A stretch of 64,000 nucleotides of DNA from Massospora cicadina (lineage: Eukaryota; Entomophthoromycota; Entomophthoromycetes; Entomophthorales; Entomophthoraceae). The notes below the pieces were generated by a model that saw nothing but the letters and a program-made list of their open reading frames with translations, had not been told where the DNA came from and made no database searches. The stretch spans positions 124,001-188,000 of the forward strand of contig JAKSZP010002681.1 of NCBI GenBank assembly GCA_022478985.1, written 5' to 3'. Each line of letters begins with the position of its first letter. Within the stretch, counting starts at the first letter, position 1. Below, piece by piece: positions 22,807-35,114 of this stretch. A program made the translations under genes and the position numbers.

Positions 22807-22849
22807 AAAGGTGATAACCTGCACCAGGAAACTGGGTAAATGCGATGTT

Positions 22850-24330
22850 TTTAAGGGCTTTTGTTAGCTTGATCGTCATCAGCATGGTGACCTTCTGGGG
22901 GTGGGGAGCTTTTAAGGTGAGCAGCATGAAATGCTGCGACTAACTCAAAACAGTTCATGAAGTCCCAAGCACCAACCAAACTGATCTCATTTGGTGGGAT
23001 AACTTTCTCCAATCTACTAAGTATTGAACTTATCACTGCAATTGAGGAAAGCCAAGATATCACTAACCTCAGCCTCTTCTGGCCCCTCAATCACAATTGG
23101 CTCAGGTTCCAGAAGAATTGGCCCCTTTAATTGGGGACAACTGCGATACATGGAATTTAGTGTGTTGCTTCCAATGAGCTGGCAACTTCAAGCGGAATTC
23201 ACATTCCCCAGGTTCTCTTCTACCAAATGAGGCCCAGAAAGCTTGCTCACAAATTTGTGATAGGGCACCTGCATTTGCAAATGGCGCATGCCCAGCATAA
23301 CATGTGATCCCACCTTAGTATCATGCACTGGAAGGTGCTTCCAGTTGTAAAACTGCTTATAGTCACTAATAGCCTTGGTTGTGTGTTTATGGACCAAGGA
23401 CTTGGTGGCGCGGATTTGCTGTGTGGTCAGCTGAAGCCAGAACCTCCGGACAAAGGCACTGTCTTACTAAAATCGTAGGGTTGTAACTTAAATTGGCTTC
23501 ATAAGGCTAGAAGCCTGTGGACATGAGAGTCCCATTGTTGTACACAAACTGAGTGAGCGGAAGGTTTTCCACCCAAGTATTCTGAGCCATTGCAGTGTAA
23601 CACCAGAGATGTTGCTTTATAATTTGAATTACATGCTTGGCTTGGCCATCTGAATGGGGATGTTATGCAGTTGAACACTGCTTATAATTTAAAGATCACC
23701 GATAGTTTAAAGAATTGCGCCATAAATTGAGTGCTGCGGTCACTAATGATTTCATGTGGCAACCCAAACATGGAGAAAACATGTTTCACGAACAGTCTGG
23801 GCATCTCCTTGGATGTGATGGCTGAGGAGCAGGGTATGAAGAGGGCAAATTTGGTGAATCAATCTATGACTATAATAACAGCCATTAACTCTTGGAGCTT
23901 GGCAGCTCAACAATGAAGTCTACCAACATGGAGGTTCATGGCCCCTCCGCCTGCTGCAGGGGGTGGAGGGGACCAATCTTGCCTAATCTTTTTGATCTGG
24001 CCTGTGCACATGTTACACATTTTGTGATCCATGGTAGAATATTTTGGCAGACAGGCCACTTGTAGGTCCACTTTATCAGGTTGAGACACCACATTTTGCC
24101 CAGATGCCCCACTGCACAAGAGTCGTGGTGTGCAATTATGACTTCGTCACTGAGGAGGGGTGGCACCCACAAGCATGACCTAAATGGATAAGCCCCTTAA
24201 CCAAGGAATAAACTGAGTGCTTGTGCGTTGGGAGAGCTAACTGCTCCAAAACTTCTTCTTCCACACAAGCTGTTTGGGACACTAAGACCCTCAAAATCAA
24301 GGATACGTCTGAACCCAAATCCGCCACCAA
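22850..24330 (-). pseudogene. Ty3-F integrase with chromodomain remnant
   Basis: HHCC zinc-binding traces lie at about 24150-24010 (AHHDSCAVGHLGK, then CVTCAQARSK). The middle, with the DDE core, is broken; LPHEIISDRSTQF-like sequence is visible on the minus strand near 23755-23720. Towards the C-terminus, FYNWKHLPVHDTKVGSHVML (23340-23275) and FVSKLSGPHLVEENLGNV (about 23255-23200) form the GPY/F-like module. Downstream, EVSDILAF and then GAWDFMNCFELVAAFHAAHL (about 22975-22915) resemble the end of a chromodomain, which ends in a W...L...ELV..FH helix. Frameshifts and stops occur throughout. The chromodomain call is moderate because its N-terminal strand is eroded. Confidence 0.7.
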
Positions 24331-25800
24331 AATTGCAGGAGAGGCAATAACTAAAATTTGGGCCAGTGGTATTTCTGTGATAAGGTATCTCTCGTCCGCC
24401 TCTGCCAGTCAGATCACTGGGTTATGACTCATAAAGTCAAGAATCATATTCAACGCTCCCTTCACAAACATAAACTTGAAGTTGAAGCTGCATAACTCAT
24501 GATTTGTCTGAGCTTGTTGGTGCACCAACTTCTGCAGCTTGCAAAAGTACAGGAGAGCTTGGTGATCCATTTGTATGGTTACTTCATGTTGAGCACCCTG
24601 TAAAAGGGACCGTCAGTGAGTTAGGGACCATGCCGCGGCGGCCAACTCCCTGACATGGTTGGCCCATGACTTCTCAGTAGAAGCAAACTTACAGGAGAAA
24701 TAGGAGATCATGTGTTAAAAAACTTCGTGTTCTTGGAGCAGAACAGCCCCACTGTTGCAAAAGAAGCATCACACGCTATGATATATGGTTTAGTGGGGTC
24801 TTCATGTTTAAGGATGGGGGTAATATGAATTCCTCCTTGATTGATTTGAGAAACCTGTTGGAATTTGTGAGTTCAGCGGAAAGGAGCATTTTTACCTGTA
24901 TGAGGGTGCAGCGACACAGCCAGCGGAGAGAGTTCAGAGAGAATTTTTAGGAAGATTATGGTATTCAAAAAAGACTCTTCAAATGCTTCTGGATCATGAG
25001 GACGTGCCACTCATGTATGGCTCAAGTTTACTAGGCAGTATGGCATATCCATCTCTTATAATTAAGCTACCCAATAAAGTAACTTTTTCTCAATAGAATT
25101 TACATTTGGACGGCTTAACAAAAAGACTCGCCTTATGCAGAGCGGCCAGCACCGCCTTCAAATCCTTCTTGAACTGCTTGTGGGTGGGATAATAAACTAG
25201 GATATTGTTAACGTATGCCACCTCGCAGGTGAATCTGAGGTCTTCCAGTACATTATTGATCATATACTGAAATGTTGCGGAGCATTCTTCAGCCCAAATG
25301 GCATTAACTGAAACTAGAATATAACTCTCCTTGTATGGGTAGCTTTCAGCCATTCCTTTCCTTCAGCCACTCAAATTTAGTTAAAAGTATTTATGAGGTC
25401 AAGCATAGATAACACTTGGGACTTAGCAATCATCTGACTTATTGATTGCTTTGGAGGGAGGGGGTAGGGGTCATACACAGTAAATTAATTGGGTGCCCAT
25501 AGTCCACGCAGGGGTGCAGCATCTCATTGGTTTTTTCTTTAAAATAATGGATGAGGCAATAGAGGACGTCTTATTAAATACCCAACCCTTCTTTAGCATA
25601 GCATCAAGCCATGCATCCAAAGCCTCGTTTTCCTCCTCCATATAAGGGTACAGTGGGTAATTAATTTTAATTGTAGTCACCGTCATAGAAAAAGGCAAAA
25701 TCAAATTCAGTGTGCGGTGGAAGATGGTTTGCTTCTTCCAAATCAAAATATCTTTGTTAGCCATCAACGCTGGAGATCCAGCGTAAGGCTTACAAGGGAA
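24331..25800 (-). pseudogene. Ty3-F reverse transcriptase and RNase H, degenerate
   Basis: The RT pieces are at 25767-25471 (IKINYPLYPYMEEENEALDA; this family starts RT with a short basic-acidic lead) and 25353-25090. The second holds ECSATFQYMINNVLED and EVAYVNNILVYYPTHKQFKK, where the YxDD box is YVNN, and ends KPSKCKFY. RNase H follows at about 24960-24430, recognisable mainly by position and the DHQALLYF-like stretch near 24560. Both catalytic aspartates of the YxDD box changed to Asn, each a G-to-A transition, so the copy is inactive. Confidence 0.72.
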
Positions 25801-26100
25801 ACAAGCGTCGTGATGGAACCATAGTTTTGGGCTTTGGAAAGAGCATTGAGCAGAGTAAATTTGCCTTTTACCTGGGCGTTAGAAAAAGACAACATATTTG
25901 AATCCAGATGGATTTTCACTTACTGGCACGTCCACCATCCCTCGCCCAAAATGACTGGGAACATCCAGTCAGGCATCGCCAAAAACTAGTCACAGAAGCT
26001 GAATTAATTGACCAAGAAAGCGCGCTGGGCGCCGCTCTATAAAGGATGACTGTGCATCCAATGATGCAATCATCACCACCAGACCCAGATCCAAGTCCAA

Positions 26101-26340
26101 TTAAAGCTGCTGGGCCAGCTTTAGACTCATAAAATTACCCGTTGACACCAAATCTATCAGGGCCCAAAGGATTTTTAAATGAGCACCTATAAAGTTTCTA
26201 TTGGTAATAAAAAAATAAGCATAATTCTGTTTATTGACAATAGTTTGTGATTCTGCTGACAAGGTGAAAAAAACAATAAGTTCAGGCGGGAAAGCAGGTT
26301 TAGTAGGAGGGAAGTAATCAAGGCCAAGGGGTAGGATCAC
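26101..26340 (-). pseudogene. Ty3-F protease-region remnant
   Basis: This minus-strand open stretch includes LKILWALIDLVSTGNFMSLKLAQQL. In Ty3 proteases this position reads A.IDSGA..NF.S..LA..L, so the DSG appears as LVSTG. The location between gag and RT supports the call. Confidence 0.55.
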
Positions 26341-26479
26341 AGTCTCTCCAGGCTACACGCTCGTCAACAGGGGTACATATAGATTAGGATTACTTGATCA
26401 GATGGGGCTTACCACACCCGTCAGGACCTAAGCGGATACTGCAGTGTTTTCAGGATTGGAACCATTTCTATGTCAGCAG

Positions 26480-27190
26480 ATCATATTATGAATGAGTATC
26501 CACTTCTAAGGGGATCTGGTAGAGTGTCTCTCTTATTAAGGCTGCCGCCATACACATCTGGTACACCGTCTCCACTGGGGTGGCCCAAATAGCATGGTTG
26601 GTGGATGCTAAATCCAAAACAGCTCAGAATATTGCTTGAATAATGTCTATTGGTAAGCCAAGGGCGGGGCTTGCTCATGGAATGATGTCACAAAGGAAGC
26701 AAAGTTGGGCGCCTCAGCTATAGAAAAAAACCTGAGTAAGTGAGTGGAACATTGCAATAGCGCCTTCAATGTTAAAGATACCATTGAGATCAAAGGGGTT
26801 GAGTCCCCAGTCTGAATGGCTTCATGCAAAAGATTCTGCAACCACCAGTGGGCGCCACCTTCCACGGCGTCCAAGAGGGCCACACTTTGTTGGGCGTCTG
26901 ACATAGAAGCGGGGACTGCAGGGTTTATTGAGAACTACACCTGAAGCTCAGCGAGGGCATTGAGCACCTGGTTAGCAATCCTGACAGACATAGCAGATGT
27001 ACTACCCAAGGGTGGTCTACTATTGAAGTGGGGGTTTTCAGGAAGGACCGGTAGTGAGAAACTCTCCCAATGCACCTGGGAGCTGCTTACAAACTTGACT
27101 ACTGACCAAACATACAACAAGAGGAAAGTTACTGACTGCAAGTTCATATGGTAGATAGAGACCACTGCAATGCCAACACCAAGGAGGAAA
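26480..27190 (-). pseudogene. Ty3-F gag, degenerate
   Basis: It is first in the order after the 5' LTR on the minus strand. The open pieces 27165-26935 and 26904-26647 include SDAQQSVALLDAVEGGAHWW and FASFVTSFHEQAPP, with the A..W......W layout of a retrotransposon gag domain (substrate-like A.WW..L). No zinc knuckle was found. Confidence 0.5.
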
Positions 27191-27223
27191 GTAGGATTGT
27201 AGGTACCAATGGTCAGTCAATTA

Positions 27224-28505
27224 TGTCATGAAAGCGGCAAATGAGATTTATACTAGCCTGCCAGTCAAGGTGCATGAGCACCCAGAAGGTAAGCCAGAAT
27301 GCCAAGGCACTGCTTCTTGGATGACTTGAAGGTGAAACAGAAGGTGGGCAACCCACAAATGGCGACTCAAGATAGTGGTAAGGAGCAAACTGACACACAG
27401 CCAGGTAGTTGCTATGGAGCCAGCGGATTTTGGAGCATAAAGTTTATTTGTTATGAAAATAGGGCCGGGCTCCACCATAGGGTTGTTGGTAAGAGAAAGG
27501 GTGGTAAGATTGTGAAATCTCGCTCAGCGGGGAGGTAAAGCCTCCAACAAGTGTGAAAGATTCTTATGCTGAATAGCTTTGGCCAGGTGGAAGTTTCTAA
27601 GGATTCCCTGATTATGGTATGCCCAGTACATGATGGTAAGCAACATTTTCATTATATTGGTCACAAGGGCTTATTCATCATTAAAATAAAAAAATCATTT
27701 TGGGGCTGGGTTTTGCGGTGGATACCAAGGGAAAAATTTCCAAAAAGCAAATTTATTCATTGTAAGGGTTTTTTATTACAAAATAAGACAAACAAATTGA
27801 CAGAAAATCATACCTTTCAGGGATGATTGCTTAGATACATGGTTGCTTAAGGAACAAGATGACATGCATGGGCGTGGGGCCTCGATTTTTTAACCTAGAT
27901 TGATGAAACTCGTGTGGGAATTATATAAACTTATGTGGTCATGCTGGCGGAAGCCTGAGTCAATGTTAATGCAACCTCTAGCGCAAAAAAACCGTTTTTA
28001 TAATGATTGTGCCTGCCTAGTGGCAGCGTCTTGCTTGACAAGTGGTGGGGACCTCCCAAGGCCATTCCATGTAGGTACAGTCTCAATTAGTTGGGAACAG
28101 GTTCAGGAAACCTAGCACAATTACCCCAGCTTCTTTGGTTCATTTGCATTTTTTGATCTTCAGTGGAACAAGCCTTTCTACAAAAGAGAAGGCATTTTTT
28201 CTTTGTAGATTTAACAGAACTTAAACCTGACATTGGGGAGGGACTCACTTTATTTTTCTCATATCAGTCCCTTTCTGCCATTACTTCAGCGCATACCACT
28301 TAAATACGCTTCATCAGTTCTCTAGTTGTCAGAACGGGGATGGGAGGAAGGACCTTCAAGAGTTAGGACATAACCCACTGCTCATCTACCACATGGCCAA
28401 AAGCGCCCTGTATGATGAAGGGGACAGCCGCCCTCTTCATACCTTTCTTGGTGCAAAATGGAAACGCCTCCCAGTCCAAGCCTAGGGTGCACCCCCAGAT
28501 TTACA
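27224..28505 (-). repeat. 5' LTR of Ty3-F
   Basis: It runs from TGTCATGAAAGC (27224) to GATTTACA (28505) on the plus strand and pairs with 21507-22787. TSD CAGGG follows at 28506-28510. A TGG (TTGGTACC on the minus strand) lies about 14 bases inside the element and may be the primer-binding site (uncertain). Confidence 0.9.
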
Positions 28506-28510
28506 CAGGG

Positions 28511-29870
28511 GTAGTAATTTTTAGGGCAAAGACTATAGAAGAAGTTATTAACGCAATGTCATAAAAGAACGAACTTGGGAAGCTGTTGATAAAATTTAAA
28601 ACTGTTAATAAGAATACACTGATCTTGGAGTCACAAATCAATCTAAGCAATTTGTATGAGCGCGTGATGAAAGCTGAGGAGGAAGATGAACAGGCTGAAA
28701 AAAATAAATATCAATCTTTATGGGGACTCCACCACTACAAAACATGAAAAGACCAAATTAATCAAGGAGTTACTTTTATAGAAAAAAGTGAGAAGTGCAT
28801 AGAGAACGCTTCTGCGGGATTCAATAAGTTATAGAGCAGATCCTAATGTGCTTATAAGAACTCAAAGATTACAAATGTGATTGCACCTAAATGGAGGCGA
28901 ATGAAGCTGAAAATGAGACGCCCAAAAGTTTAGGTGGGAAAGTACAAACCCTGATAAAATGCCTTGAGCTTTTTCTGCAATTTTTGGATGCCTCATGAAG
29001 ATACACCTATCATTAGTTGGGTGCCAATCAGAATTCTCCTGCTACAGTAGCAATGGAAAGTTTCAAAATATGGTAAATTTACCTATGTTTACCAGGATAA
29101 AGAAACAGCATTTTTACCCCTATTCAAAATGAAGATGTTCAGATATGTCAACTGACAAAAATCAGTAACTGTGATTTATTTTCTTAGACTCTTATTGTCA
29201 AAATCTGGTGTTACCCATATCAACAGGGAACATTAGACGTACAGTGACGCCATAGAAGCAATTATGACTATTTTTAGTAGTCCTGAGTGGATGTCTAACT
29301 ATAAACAGGGTTATTGGAACTCAATTTAAGAAGGATGAAACATTAGTTGCTTGTGCCAGCCAATCTTACCAGGAATCACAAATCCTAACTGCGCAAAATT
29401 TCTATCAGATCATGATGCACATATAGAAATACAAACAGCGCTTTAGCCCTACAGAGATTTGTACCGCACTATGGTCTCAGCACTTGAAAAGTAAGCTCTC
29501 ACATTACAAATGGTAGAGCATCTCAAGATGCTAGGAGCAACATCTAAATCAGCTAATTGATCCTTCATAGACGTTCCTGGCAGAATCAGAATAAAGTAAA
29601 ATTTGCTGAGCCTATAAAGGAACAACAGAATCAAGTCATAATGGTAAATAAGCCTGAAGGACCAAAATGAGTGGATAAAACTCCAACCTGCTGCCACCAA
29701 TGTGGAAAACTTGGGCTTGTTGTCTCTCAATGTTGTATAAGAAAACTTAAAGAGCAAGTGACTCTGGTGAAAGCTATAGTAAAGGATACTGGCCAGGATG
29801 AAGGAAAAAAGCCAGCATTCTAGATAAAAAAATCTAGCACTGCAAATAATCCTGTTCTCCAAGACATAGT
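28511..29870 (+). pseudogene. Ty3-G leader and gag, degenerate
   Basis: This stretch resumes after Ty3-F. No long open frame remains. A knuckle remnant CHQCGKLGLVVSQC occurs near 29696-29740, in the same place as CNKCGQLGHFANNC in Ty3-H, with the histidine changed to leucine. Lysine- and glutamate-rich coding flavour near 28640-28720 (MKAEEEDEQAEKNKYQS) resembles the coiled-coil part of the Ty3-H gag. Confidence 0.6.
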
Positions 29871-31467
29871 AAAAGATGACCTGGATATTTCCAATCTATC
29901 TGTAGATGGAGACATCATTGATCCGCTCTTCCAGGAGGTTAATTTGGATGTAAATGAAATTACTCAAGCAAGGAAGAAGTGGATAGACCCATTCATGAAA
30001 GAAGTTGCTTGGCCATATACTTTTCAATTAGTGAAAAAAATTAGAATTTCTGAAATCAACAAATAATTAGTTAAGATGAAACTTAAAAAATCAAATAGTT
30101 CTCTCCCTACTAGTGCAATTAAAGAATCTTTACTTTTTTCCACACAATTAATTCATACTCCATATTTGGAATTTAATGCCGCAATTACTTAGTAATACTT
30201 ATTGAAATACTCTGAGTTTATTTATGTGGACATTATAATGAATTGAGTAAGTGTATGGGAGATAATTAATAATAATGCGCCCATTGATATTGTTTTAACC
30301 AGGTTGGTGAGAGAAAATATAGATTTCTCTAAATCTAAAGCACCATAAAGAATATGGAACTGTTAGACTGGATACTACACTAACTTGTGAAGCTTACAGT
30401 GCACTGACGCTTCAGTTTGGATTGCTGGTGGTATCAGCTCACGCCAGTATTTGCAAATCAAAATTATGACATACTCAAAGTGACATAATTGCTGAGAAAG
30501 TATGCTATCAACCGTGATTTTAAAGATAATATTAGAAATTTTGGGGCGAACTCTGCCCTTGGTATATCAGCAGAAAAGGAGAAACTCAGCTGAAGAAGGA
30601 AAATTTATAAGTCTGATCTACAATGATGGCATAATTCCCATCTAATAAAAGTTGGTGTAAGAAAAATCAGGGAAATGTTAAAGCAGATTCTTGAAAACCG
30701 TTGGATACCTTTGAGAACAAAAATGATAAAATATTATTCTGCTGGAAATGCAAGTAATAGTTAACATGAGGTAATTCTAGAAATCCTAAAAAAATTATAT
30801 GGAGAGGTCATCGCCCTATGATATATATGTGATTGGAGACTTGGGTAGCTCTGTGAATTATAATGCCAGGCCACAGTGACAATGAGTACAAATGACAAAT
30901 CTTAGCAAAAACCCAAAGAAAGTGGGAAACACTGTTTTATTTCGTTATCACACATAATCCTGATGGCAAAAATTAAAGAATTCTATGACTTTGGATTTCT
31001 AGAAGAAATGGGATTACCTGTGGTTGCTGCTAGAAGCATCAATGTTTTAGTAAAGAATGAGCAACTGGCTGGGTTATCAGAACACAAGCAAGAAGATGTG
31101 CTACAATTACTTGAGAAATATTGGGTGGTATATGCCCAGGATTATCATGACCTCAGATGCGCTAAAAATGTGGTTTATAAGGTTGTTACTGGGAATAACC
31201 ACCAATAAAAATGAGACCTGTCCACCTTTGCAAGGATGATGAAGCAGTAATCAGTGAAGAAATCAGTAACCTGATTGAGCATGGGCTCCTCCTACCGTTG
31301 TTGAGTCCCTGGGTGAGTCCAATAATATCATTTAAGAAATGGATAGATCAAAGTGAGTGATTATTGATTATTGCAATTTATTAATTTTACTAAAAGAGTT
31401 TGTATCCGTTGCCAAGGATAGATGATGCACTAAATCGCTTAGGGGGAGCAAATTACTTTTTGGCATT
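29871..31467 (+). pseudogene. Ty3-G protease and N-terminal half of RT
   Basis: The protease trace NNAPIDIVLTRLVRENIDF (about 30273-30330) matches SGAPINIVLTKLVKKLKG in Ty3-H, with the catalytic Asp lost. An 81-codon open piece at 30963-31208 includes LLEKYWVVYAQDYHDLRCAK, colinear with Ty3-H 51940-52000. RT then proceeds to GGANYFLALDLI at about 31445-31480, where LINE-E is inserted. The piece has stops and frameshifts but is clearly alignable with Ty3-H. Confidence 0.72.
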
Positions 31468-31480
31468 GGATTTGATTTTT
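31468..31480 (+). repeat. TSD of LINE-E, left copy
   Basis: ggatttgattttt is repeated at 37929-37941. It is part of the RT coding sequence of Ty3-G. Confidence 0.85.
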
Positions 31481-31545
31481 TTAGTACTAGATGGTCCCAA
31501 CCCAAGGGGGGATTCATCGATGTTTATTGAATTACGCCTGGGCTC

Positions 31546-32640
31546 TTAAGAGCCTGAGGCGAGGGAAGGGGAGGGAGGAGGCATCGAGAAAGGGAGGGGG
31601 TTTGCGCGCCAGAGCCGTGCTGCAGTGACAACTGAGCGGGGGAGGGTTGGCGACATAGTGCAGACCTTCAGGGCCATCTCAAAGTGTACCTGAAAGTGGG
31701 TGATCATGTGTGGAAGGGTCCATACCTGCTGGTCAAAGGCAACACGAAGGAAGGAGTTATGGATGGTCCAGATGGCTGTGGCATAGGCGAGGACACGGAG
31801 GGGTCGGTGGCAACCAGGCAATGTCTGCTCAAACATGAGGTCTTGCACAGGGTGTCTGGACCAGGGCTGAGCATGGAGGAGCGCGCGGGCCTTTGGCCAA
31901 AATGTGGCGACACCTGGACAGGTGAAAAAACGATGGAGGTGGGAGTCAATAGGCTCCACACAGCGGGGGCAGCTTCAGTGCTGGAAGGTAGGGCCAGTCC
32001 AGTCCCCTGTCCTGTATGAACAGTGGAGCACCCTCCATAAGGTGTTGGACACCTTTGCTGACAGGATGGGGTGATAGACGTCCTTCCACAATTCCTTAAG
32101 GTCAAATCTCATGGAGGGAGGGAGGAGCTCAAGGAGTCTTGGGTGGATGGGAGGACGATCTTGGGGGTTGAGGCGAGTTGTGACAACTTGTCCATTGTGC
32201 ACAATTGCATGGCGACGGGGGCTGAGGCCAGGGCCTTCCCTTCTGTATGGGAAGGCATGGTGGATCCGCGCGCCTACTCGTTTCAGGGCAAGGAGAGCCT
32301 GGTTCCAGTAGTGGGATGAGGATGGTTTTAGGCGATGGCCTGGGTGGTTTGTGAGCCACTCCCCTAATGAGGTCAGAGATGCTCTAGGAAGACCCAGAGC
32401 TGCTGACACTGACTGGCGGAGGGCGGGCGCCCATTGGGGCATGGGGGTCGCGTCCCAGCAGACAAATGGCCAAAGGAACTTCAGGAAGATTGTGGTGGCG
32501 TGGGATCGCGTGTCCAGAAGCCCTAGGCCTCCCTTCATTGCAGGGTCGGGCAAAGGTTGAGAGGGCCATTGGTGGATGGTTTGAGCCCCAGATCCAACAG
32601 CGGAGGAGTACATTGAGCCGCGTATAAAAGGCATCTGTGA
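31546..32640 (-). pseudogene. LINE-E ORF2 C-terminal region with zinc motif
   Basis: The frame 32634-31975 continues the LINE after RT. It includes GGLGLLDTRSHATTIFLKFL, the usual post-RT block of such LINEs, and WRVLHCSYRTGDWTG. A TGA (about 31975) precedes CPRCVEPIDSHLHRFFTC, a CX2CX8HX4C zinc-binding motif, in the next open piece 31959-31546. The same module occurs in LINE-D and LINE-K. The TGA fits a CGA-to-TGA change. Confidence 0.8.
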
Positions 32641-34223
32641 ATGGGCAGACGTGCGCTAGGAACCAGACTTTGGAGAGGAGGAACACATTGGCCATCAGAG
32701 CTTGACCCTGGGGGTGATGTGCCGCCGGTTCCAGCTGGCAATCCTGGAGTTAACTGCTGCAAGGAGCAAGTCCTCATTGTCTTTTGGCGCAACTCCTTGT
32801 TGGTTGGTGAGAACGCCCAGGTGACGGAAGGTACCTCGCTCAGGTTCAATACCAAATGGTGGGGGGAAGGTGGAGAGCCGACCTGTACAACTGTTGTCTT
32901 GGAGGTGTTGACCATGGCGTTGGACGCCTTGGTGTACCTCTCAATGGTCACAGCAGCGAGGGCAACATCCCCAGGGCAGCCAAATGCAATGGCAGTGTCA
33001 TCTGCAAATGCCATGGTGCGTGTGGGGGCTTTACCTGGGACCAGAATCCCTGTTAATTTGTCCTGTAAGGAGGCCAAGAGGGGGTCAAGGGTGATGTTAA
33101 AAAGGATAGGGCTCAGGGGGTCCCCTTGCCGGAGACCTTGTCCAACTGGTACTGCCACTGTAAAACCCATTGGCGCCAGGACTCTGGTGTGGAGCTGGTC
33201 ATAGAACGCTGATATCCAGCGCCTAGCTGCGGGTGGGAGATGGAAGCGGGCCAGGGAATCATCAATATACTTCCAGGCTACCCGATCATATGCTTTCTCC
33301 ATATCCAGGAGAGCCACAAAGCCATTCACCTTACGAGAGTTAGCAGTCAAAGTCACGTGAAGGTCATTATAGTTGTCCCATAACGACCTCCCCGGAATAA
33401 AACCGTGCTGGGATGGGGGGAGGCGAGGTGACACCCATTTGGTGATGCGGTTGGCCAGAAGCTTCGTGAAGAGCTTGTGGTCTGTGTTGATCAACGCTAT
33501 GGGGCGCCAGTTCACCAGGTTCTCACGGTCTGACTTCTTGTGAATGAGGGTCGTGATTGAGCCTCTGGAGTTGGGGAGGACCTCGCCATTCACCAAGAGT
33601 GCAGCGAAGAGGTCGCGGAGGGTTCTGGCTATCACTGCAGGTTCCAGAAGGTACACCTCAAAGGGTATTCCGTCTGGGCCTGGGGCTTTAAGCCGTGGGG
33701 ATTTCAGAAGGGTTTCCATCACCTCCTGGATGGAAATAGGCGCCTGTAGAGCCTCATCAGCCCGTGGGTCAATGGGCGGCTCTGGAGCCCGCCACAGGAA
33801 GTCTTGGATGTCCAATGGGTCCACCTGGGTGGCATGGAAGAGGCTGGAGTAGAAGCGGTGTAGTTTCTGCGTGATTTCCTCCTTATCTGAAGTGGTTGTA
33901 GTGCCAATCTTCATTGCAGTAATATCCTGCGCTGTTGACCGGGCTTTCTGTTTCTGAAAGAAGAAGCGGGTGGGGCGTTCCCATTGAGCATAGTAACGAG
34001 ATGTTGTAAAGTTTGCTGCCCGTTCTTCCTGCAGTGTGAGCTCCAATTTGAGTGCTTCCTGCGCCGCTTCCCAGTCTTCCAACCATCTGGGAGAGGGCGA
34101 AGGCTGGCAGTTTCGCTCTAGATGTCTGATTCTGGCTTCCGCCCTTTTGACTCTGGCGCGAGCTGCAGTCATCTGGGCTTTGGCACAGTTGTAAGCAACG
34201 CGGGTGATGCCCTCCTTGGTCAC
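32535..34223 (-). pseudogene. LINE-E ORF2 reverse transcriptase domain
   Basis: This is an open stretch of 562 codons. A basic helical linker with RVKRAEARIRHLERNC precedes RT. RT motifs in order are GPDGIPFEVY, LVNWRPIALIN, QHGFIPGRSLWDN, LLDMEKAYDRV (first catalytic Asp), GLRQGDPLSPILFNI and MAFADDTAIA with FADD at about 33001-33012. After about 32850 the frame is wrong, since the true continuation (MANVFLLSKVWFLAHVCPF) is in another frame from 32695, so a single-base indel lies near 32700-32850. It joins the APE piece upstream through a shift at the G6 run 34258-34263. All catalytic residues are intact. Confidence 0.9.
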
Positions 34224-35077
34224 CGCCCATCTAGCCTTGTGGTCAAGCAGATGGGGTGGGGGGAGGTGAGAGTCTCCCGGATGGTCATAGACAGCTTCTT
34301 TTTAGTGAAGGGGTTGTTGAGAAGAGCTGGGGCAACCCTAGGCCAGAACCTACGCGACGGTCTAAGTGTGGTGGTGAGGACAACGGTGAGTGACCTGTGA
34401 TCACTCAGATGGTTGTCACGAGAGATGGGAGAGGAGACGCGGCCAATTAGCAGGGGGCCAATCAGTGCCATATCTATGCGTGACGCTGACTGGAAAGCTC
34501 CTCCATCATACTGGATCCTAGTCATGCAACCTAGGCCAGACGCGGAGGGTGGAAGCGCATCTACAAAGCCACTCAGGCGAAGGAAATCCTGGAGGCGACT
34601 TGATCCAGGGCGTTCCTTTGCTGCAGGGGGGTAAGAGTTACGGACGCGACTTATGGTTGTGTTGAAATCTCCTAAGAGGACTGTATTCCGTGGGAGATTG
34701 AGTTGGAGGAGCTCTTCCAAGAGCCGATTTTGCTCCTGACCTGCATTAGGCAGGTAGATGCTTGCAGCGAAGAAGGAGAAGTCAGGAGTGGTGAGTTTGG
34801 CCAGTATGAGGCGGCCACCTAGACATTGTGAAAAAGAATGGGTTTTAACCCGGGGATTCAAAACAATAAGGGCGGCATGGTTTGTCCAGAAGGAGTTGCC
34901 TCCAAACTGTTCATTCCATGCAGATTGTTCGTGGGGGAGGATATGGGGCTCCTGGACAGCAGCGATGTCAATTTGTGCTGACCTGAAGTTGCGGAGGAGG
35001 CGGGCTCTCCGCTTAAAGTCCTGCAACCCTTTTGCGTTGATGGATTGCAGGGCCAGGGTGCTGCCATGGGGACTCAT
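34220..35077 (-). pseudogene. LINE-E ORF2 APE-type endonuclease domain
   Basis: It starts at ATG 35077 (MSPHGSTLALQSINAKGL), 37 bp after the ORF1 stop. APE motifs in order are SINAKG (Asn), AVQEPHI (Glu), LLGDFNTTISR (Asp and Asn), SRIDMALI and LSDHRSLTV (Asp and His). All catalytic residues are present. The frame runs out at 34220. Continuation into the RT frame needs a one-base change in the G6 run at 34258-34263, so the protein is split only by that indel, which could be real or a homopolymer sequencing error. Confidence 0.9.
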
Positions 35078-35114
35078 AGATGTTCCCCTCCATGTCCTGG
35101 GGGGTTGCCAGCGC

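Larger units (their letters stand above)
21507..28505 (-). mobile_element. Ty3/gypsy chromovirus Ty3-F, nested in the Ty3-G leader
   Basis: This 7.0-kb minus-strand element has 1.28-kb LTRs (21507-22787 and 27224-28505) and a perfect 5-bp TSD CAGGG (21502-21506 and 28506-28510). The internal order on the minus strand is gag, protease, RT, RNase H, integrase, a GPxxV-type module and a chromodomain remnant, so it fits the chromovirus branch. A purine tract precedes the 3' LTR. All frames are interrupted. It is clearly younger than Ty3-G, which it splits. Confidence 0.9.

Noticed and set aside
32641..33204. 187-codon plus-strand open frame and many similar frames opposite LINE-E
   Set aside because: They lie exactly antisense to intact RT and ORF1 motifs of a GC-rich LINE; GC-rich coding DNA gives long antisense frames by chance.
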